Shown here: piece after piece, positions 60,876 through 64,000 of the stretch
Numbering within the stretch: the stretch's first letter is position 1
Layout of the letters: each line of letters starts with the position of its first letter
Origin: Plasmodium relictum
Lineage: Eukaryota; Apicomplexa; Aconoidasida; Haemosporida; Plasmodiidae
Direction: 5' to 3'
Assembly (NCBI RefSeq): GCF_900005765.1
Contig: NC_041691.1
Location: 930,001-994,000, forward strand
DNA length: 64,000 nt
Translations under genes and position numbers: made by a program
Notes under the pieces: generated by a model
Seen by the model: only the letters and a program-made list of their open reading frames with translations
The model's database searches: none
Told to the model about the DNA's origin: nothing

Positions 60876-61993
60876 TTAATTGTTCGTTTTTAAAAATAGT
60901 TAAAAATAACTAAGAATGAAGGAAAAAAAAAGAAAATACTTCAAATTTAAAGTGATGTTAATATATAAAAAAAAATAATGAATGAAAGAAATAAAAATTT
61001 AAACTAAAAAATACAAGATTTCAAATGTTCTCATTACTGACAACATTTATGCTTTTAAAATAATTTTTACTTTTTTTTTTAATAAAAATAATTCATTTAA
61101 ACATTTGCATTCCCCATATGTTTGATATTCTTAAATTTATACTTAAATATTGATGATTTAAAATTTTCTTAAATATGGCTAAATAATTTTAATCTTTTAT
61201 TAAATTAAAAATGACTTAATTCAAATTAATTCACATTTATTTTTAAGAAATCGAAGCAAAAAAATTTTACACACAATAATTTTTCATTTTTCATTCTTTG
61301 GTTTTCTTGTTCTATACCAATTTTTATATTATATATACATATATTTATAATTAAATATCAATATTTATTGGCTATTAATAAAAAAATATTTAAAAAAATA
61401 ATTTACGTTTTTTTAAATATGATAAAATTAAAATATTTTGTTGCCTATACAAGACAAAGTTCTATCATTTAAGAAAAAGGGAAATGCTTTCATTTATATT
61501 TTTTTTAAAACCAAAAAATATTTGTTATAATTAAATGAAATTTCGGTAATTATCAAAAAGAGGTTTGTTACTTGTATTCAAAAAAAATTTATAATTTTTT
61601 TTTCTTATATAAATAGTGTAATAATATATCTTAAAGAGAATTTTAGTGTACATGTCATAAGAAATGCAGTTTCTATGTTTTAAAATTTAGTAACATATAA
61701 TTTATGTTATGATATATAATATATATGTTTAACAAAGCATAAAAAATGTTATTTTATTTTAATCATAATGTTACTTTATAAAATTATGCTTTTTTATTGA
61801 GATATTTTTATTTGATAATTCTTTTTTTTTTTTCTTGGTGTTTAACAAAATGAAATTGTCTTTTATTATTTTTCATATCAGAAAATGAAATATTATAATT
61901 CAAAATATGTGAAATAAAAAAAAAAAATATATTAAAAATATTCCATAGAAATAAATGTTTACATTTTTGTAATATTTATAACACAATAAAAAA
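60876..61993. other. Divergent intergenic region
   Basis: Promoter region between the selenoprotein (-) and kelch (+) genes. It is AT-rich with A and T tracts. No further gene or RNA recognised. Confidence 0.5.
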
Positions 61994-64000
61994 ATGAATA
62001 CGAAAGAAAAAAATAATAAAAATAGTCTATCTTCAAGTTCAGTAAAAGATGAAATTAATAAAACAATTCATGATTCCCCTGTTGATAGAAATTTAAAAGG
62101 GATAAAAGAAAAAAATAAAGATAATTTGAAAAAATCAGATAGAGAGTTTATTTTAAAATACAATTCAAACTTTGGTAAAGACTGTAGCTTTATTCAAAAT
62201 GGTATTAATGATTTTGTTGCTGATACAGTAATAAACAAATGTGAATTAAAAATGAAAAATAATATAAATAATAATACTTATGTTGAGAATCTTGATTTCC
62301 ATATTAATTCTGATGATAATTATATTTTTATAAGTGATAGTGAAGATGATTTCAAAAATAAAAAATTTCAGAAAACTAAGTTATCTAATAATTTATCTAT
62401 TGAAAATTCATTAAGCAATGGTAGTTCGTCTGTAATTTTTTCAAAGGAAATTAAAACAAAGTTTTTGAATAAAGTAGAAAATAATATAAATACTAATAAA
62501 AATAAATGTAACAAAAAAAAATATAATGAATTAATCAAAGACGTTAATGCAGATATATATTCTAAATGCTGGATACGCCAAAAATATAAAAACAGAAGTA
62601 CTTATGAATATGATAGAGAAAGAGTTTGTGAATCTACTTCTTTACATAATTATAAAAGAGATTCATACTCGAATGATAAAAAAGGTTCATATAATAGATA
62701 TTATATTAAAGAATATAATTCAATATTGTCAATTCCATCTAATAGGGCATCGCATACATGTGATATAATAGAAAATAAACTTTTTTTATTTGGTGGATGG
62801 AATGGAAAGAAAGCTTTAAATGATCTTTATATTTATGATATTGAACAAAAAAAATGGTTTTTTGTTGATTATGAAAAAGCAGAATGCTATTTTGAAAAAA
62901 TTAAAGTCTTAAAAAAATTATACTCTAAAATGAATTATTATTCACTTGAAAAAAATGTAACATATAAAAACATTCGCATTCCAAGTGATAAAAGTGAAAC
63001 AACGGAGAACGAAGAAATAGAAAAGGAACAAGAATCAAGAGAAAAAGAAAAAAAAAATGTGAAAATAAAATGTAGGAAGGGCGAAATTCAAGAAATAGAA
63101 AAATATGATGAAGATGAGGAATATGAAAATGAAGATGAGGAGGATGAAGATGAAGAAGATGAAGATGAGGAAGATGAAGATGAAGATGAGGAAGATGAAG
63201 ATGAAGATGAAGAAGATGAAGATGAAGATGAAGAAGAAGATGAAGATGAAGAATTAAAAAATAATAGTGAAAAATATAATAAAAAAGAAGAAAAAAAAGA
63301 TAAATTAAAATGCACCATGAAATTAAATAATGATTATGATTATTATTCTCTTTTTACAAAAAGAACTTCAATAAATTATAATATCTTGAATAGTATTTGT
63401 AAAGGAGATATAATAGAAAAGTTTCAGGTTCCTCTTCCTAGAAATAACCATGCTTCATGTTGTATTAATGAAAAAATTTACATTTTTGGTGGTCATGATT
63501 CAACAAAATGGTTAGATGATATGCATGTTTTAAACGCAAGTGGTGTAGTTAATTCATTAGGTAAGTTAAATTTAAAAAACAATAAATGCAATTCATTGTA
63601 TAAAAGATATAATAAGGAAGCAAGTGCATTCAGTAGTAGTTCCAGTTTAAATTCAGATGAATCCAATGAAGAAAAGGATATCTGCTCATATAATTATATT
63701 TATTTTGTTGAAATAAAAAAAAAAAAATTAGAATATTGGCCATCCCCAAGAGCATGCCACACATTAAATGCAGTAAAAAATAAACTATATTTATTTGGTG
63801 GTTTTGATGGAAACAGTTGTTCTAACAATGTAGAAGTTTTTGATACAGAAAAAAGAAAATGGATTTGTGCTGAAACTATGGGTTCAATTCCTTGCCCAAG
63901 AAATGCTCATTCTATGATAAATTTAAATAACAATTTATATTTATATGGTGGTCGTTCCATGAAATGTTATTTAAATGATTTGTTTGTTCTTAACACAAAG
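61994..64000 (+). CDS. Kelch-repeat protein (3' part outside window)
   Basis: Open frame from the ATG at 61994 without a stop to the window edge (669 codons). The first ~255 residues are Asn/Lys/Ser-rich with no domain. Kelch repeats then appear: SNRASHTCDIIENKLFLFGG with LYIYDIEQKKWF; PRNNHASCCINEKIYIFGGH; SPRACHTLNAVKNKLYLFGG with VEVFDTEKRKW; and CPRNAHSMINLNNNLYLYGG with DLFVL at the edge. Each has the hydrophobic-Gly-Gly and spaced Tyr/Trp pattern. Two low-complexity inserts split the blades, including an Asp/Glu run encoded at 63106-63255. More repeats are needed to close a propeller, so the gene continues. No BTB domain is seen in this part. The function is not inferable; kelch propellers bind proteins. 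Confidence 0.85.
   Translation, partial: MNTKEKNNKNSLSSSSVKDEINKTIHDSPVDRNLKGIKEKNKDNLKKSDREFILKYNSNFGKDCSFIQNGINDFVADTVINKCELKMKNNINNNTYVENLDFHINSDDNYIFISDSEDDFKNKKFQKTKLSNNLSIENSLSNGSSSVIFSKEIKTKFLNKVENNINTNKNKCNKKKYNELIKDVNADIYSKCWIRQKYKNRSTYEYDRERVCESTSLHNYKRDSYSNDKKGSYNRYYIKEYNSILSIPSNRASHTCDIIENKLFLFGGWNGKKALNDLYIYDIEQKKWFFVDYEKAECYFEKIKVLKKLYSKMNYYSLEKNVTYKNIRIPSDKSETTENEEIEKEQESREKEKKNVKIKCRKGEIQEIEKYDEDEEYENEDEEDEDEEDEDEEDEDEDEEDEDEDEEDEDEDEEEDEDEELKNNSEKYNKKEEKKDKLKCTMKLNNDYDYYSLFTKRTSINYNILNSICKGDIIEKFQVPLPRNNHASCCINEKIYIFGGHDSTKWLDDMHVLNASGVVNSLGKLNLKNNKCNSLYKRYNKEASAFSSSSSLNSDESNEEKDICSYNYIYFVEIKKKKLEYWPSPRACHTLNAVKNKLYLFGGFDGNSCSNNVEVFDTEKRKWICAETMGSIPCPRNAHSMINLNNNLYLYGGRSMKCYLNDLFVLNTK
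63106..63255 (+). repeat. GAT/GAA tract encoding a ~48-residue acidic run between kelch blades
   Basis: Nearly pure GATGAA/GATGAG/GAAGAT units encode Asp and Glu only. The regular codon pattern suggests slippage expansion inside a loop of the propeller. Confidence 0.93.

Noticed and set aside
1-64000. tRNA, rRNA or telomeric repeats
   Set aside because: No GC-rich cloverleaf, rRNA-like or telomeric heptamer sequence was seen in my reading of the gene-free stretches.

Overview
The window is nuclear DNA of a malaria parasite (Plasmodium/Haemosporida). The evidence is extreme A+T content between genes, AAT- and GAT-built Asn/Asp-rich inserts in conserved proteins, short AT-rich introns with GT..AG ends, and a set of plainly eukaryotic core genes. 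From memory, the gene order (degenerate kinase, WD40-TPR protein, EBP1/PA2G4, MFS transporter, ANP32, RRP41, CorA, MSH2, then a centromere) matches the region around the P. falciparum chromosome 14 centromere, in reverse orientation. The species cannot be fixed from the sequence alone.

Layout. 1-4,021 (-): N-terminal part of an RWD plus eIF2-alpha-kinase-like pseudokinase protein that runs off the left edge. 6,656-13,444 (+): 11-exon WD40/TPR/WD40 protein of the WDTC1/DCAF type. 14,644-15,945 (+): PA2G4/EBP1. 16,709-19,060 (-): MFS transporter. 20,219-22,252 (+): WBP11-type splicing factor. 22,451-24,322 (-): 7-exon multi-pass membrane protein. 25,052-25,654 (-): candidate unrecognised small membrane-protein gene. 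25,785-26,627 (-): ANP32. 29,073-29,813 (+): exosome RRP41. 30,736-30,924 (+): 62-residue membrane protein. 31,509-32,924 (-): CorA/MIT-type Mg2+ transporter. 34,932-37,367 (-): MSH2 without domain I. 38,968-41,350 (+): 6-exon membrane protein.

41,351-53,712 holds no intact gene. In its middle, about 46,500-49,500 is almost pure A/T, with nested imperfect repeats of 64, 106 and 184 bp; this is the expected form of a Plasmodium regional centromere. Both flanks contain short higher-GC stretches that read as broken protein fragments.

To the right lie a helical/coiled-coil protein with a split C-terminus (53,713-58,736, -), a small selenoprotein (60,205-60,708, -) with an in-frame UGA two codons before its stop and a textbook form 2 SECIS element in its 3'UTR, and the 5' two kilobases of a kelch protein (61,994 to the right edge, +).

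The genes are housekeeping and not an operon: translation/stress control, RNA processing and decay, DNA repair, ion and metabolite transport, and ER functions. All multi-exon models were built by hand from splice signals and phase.
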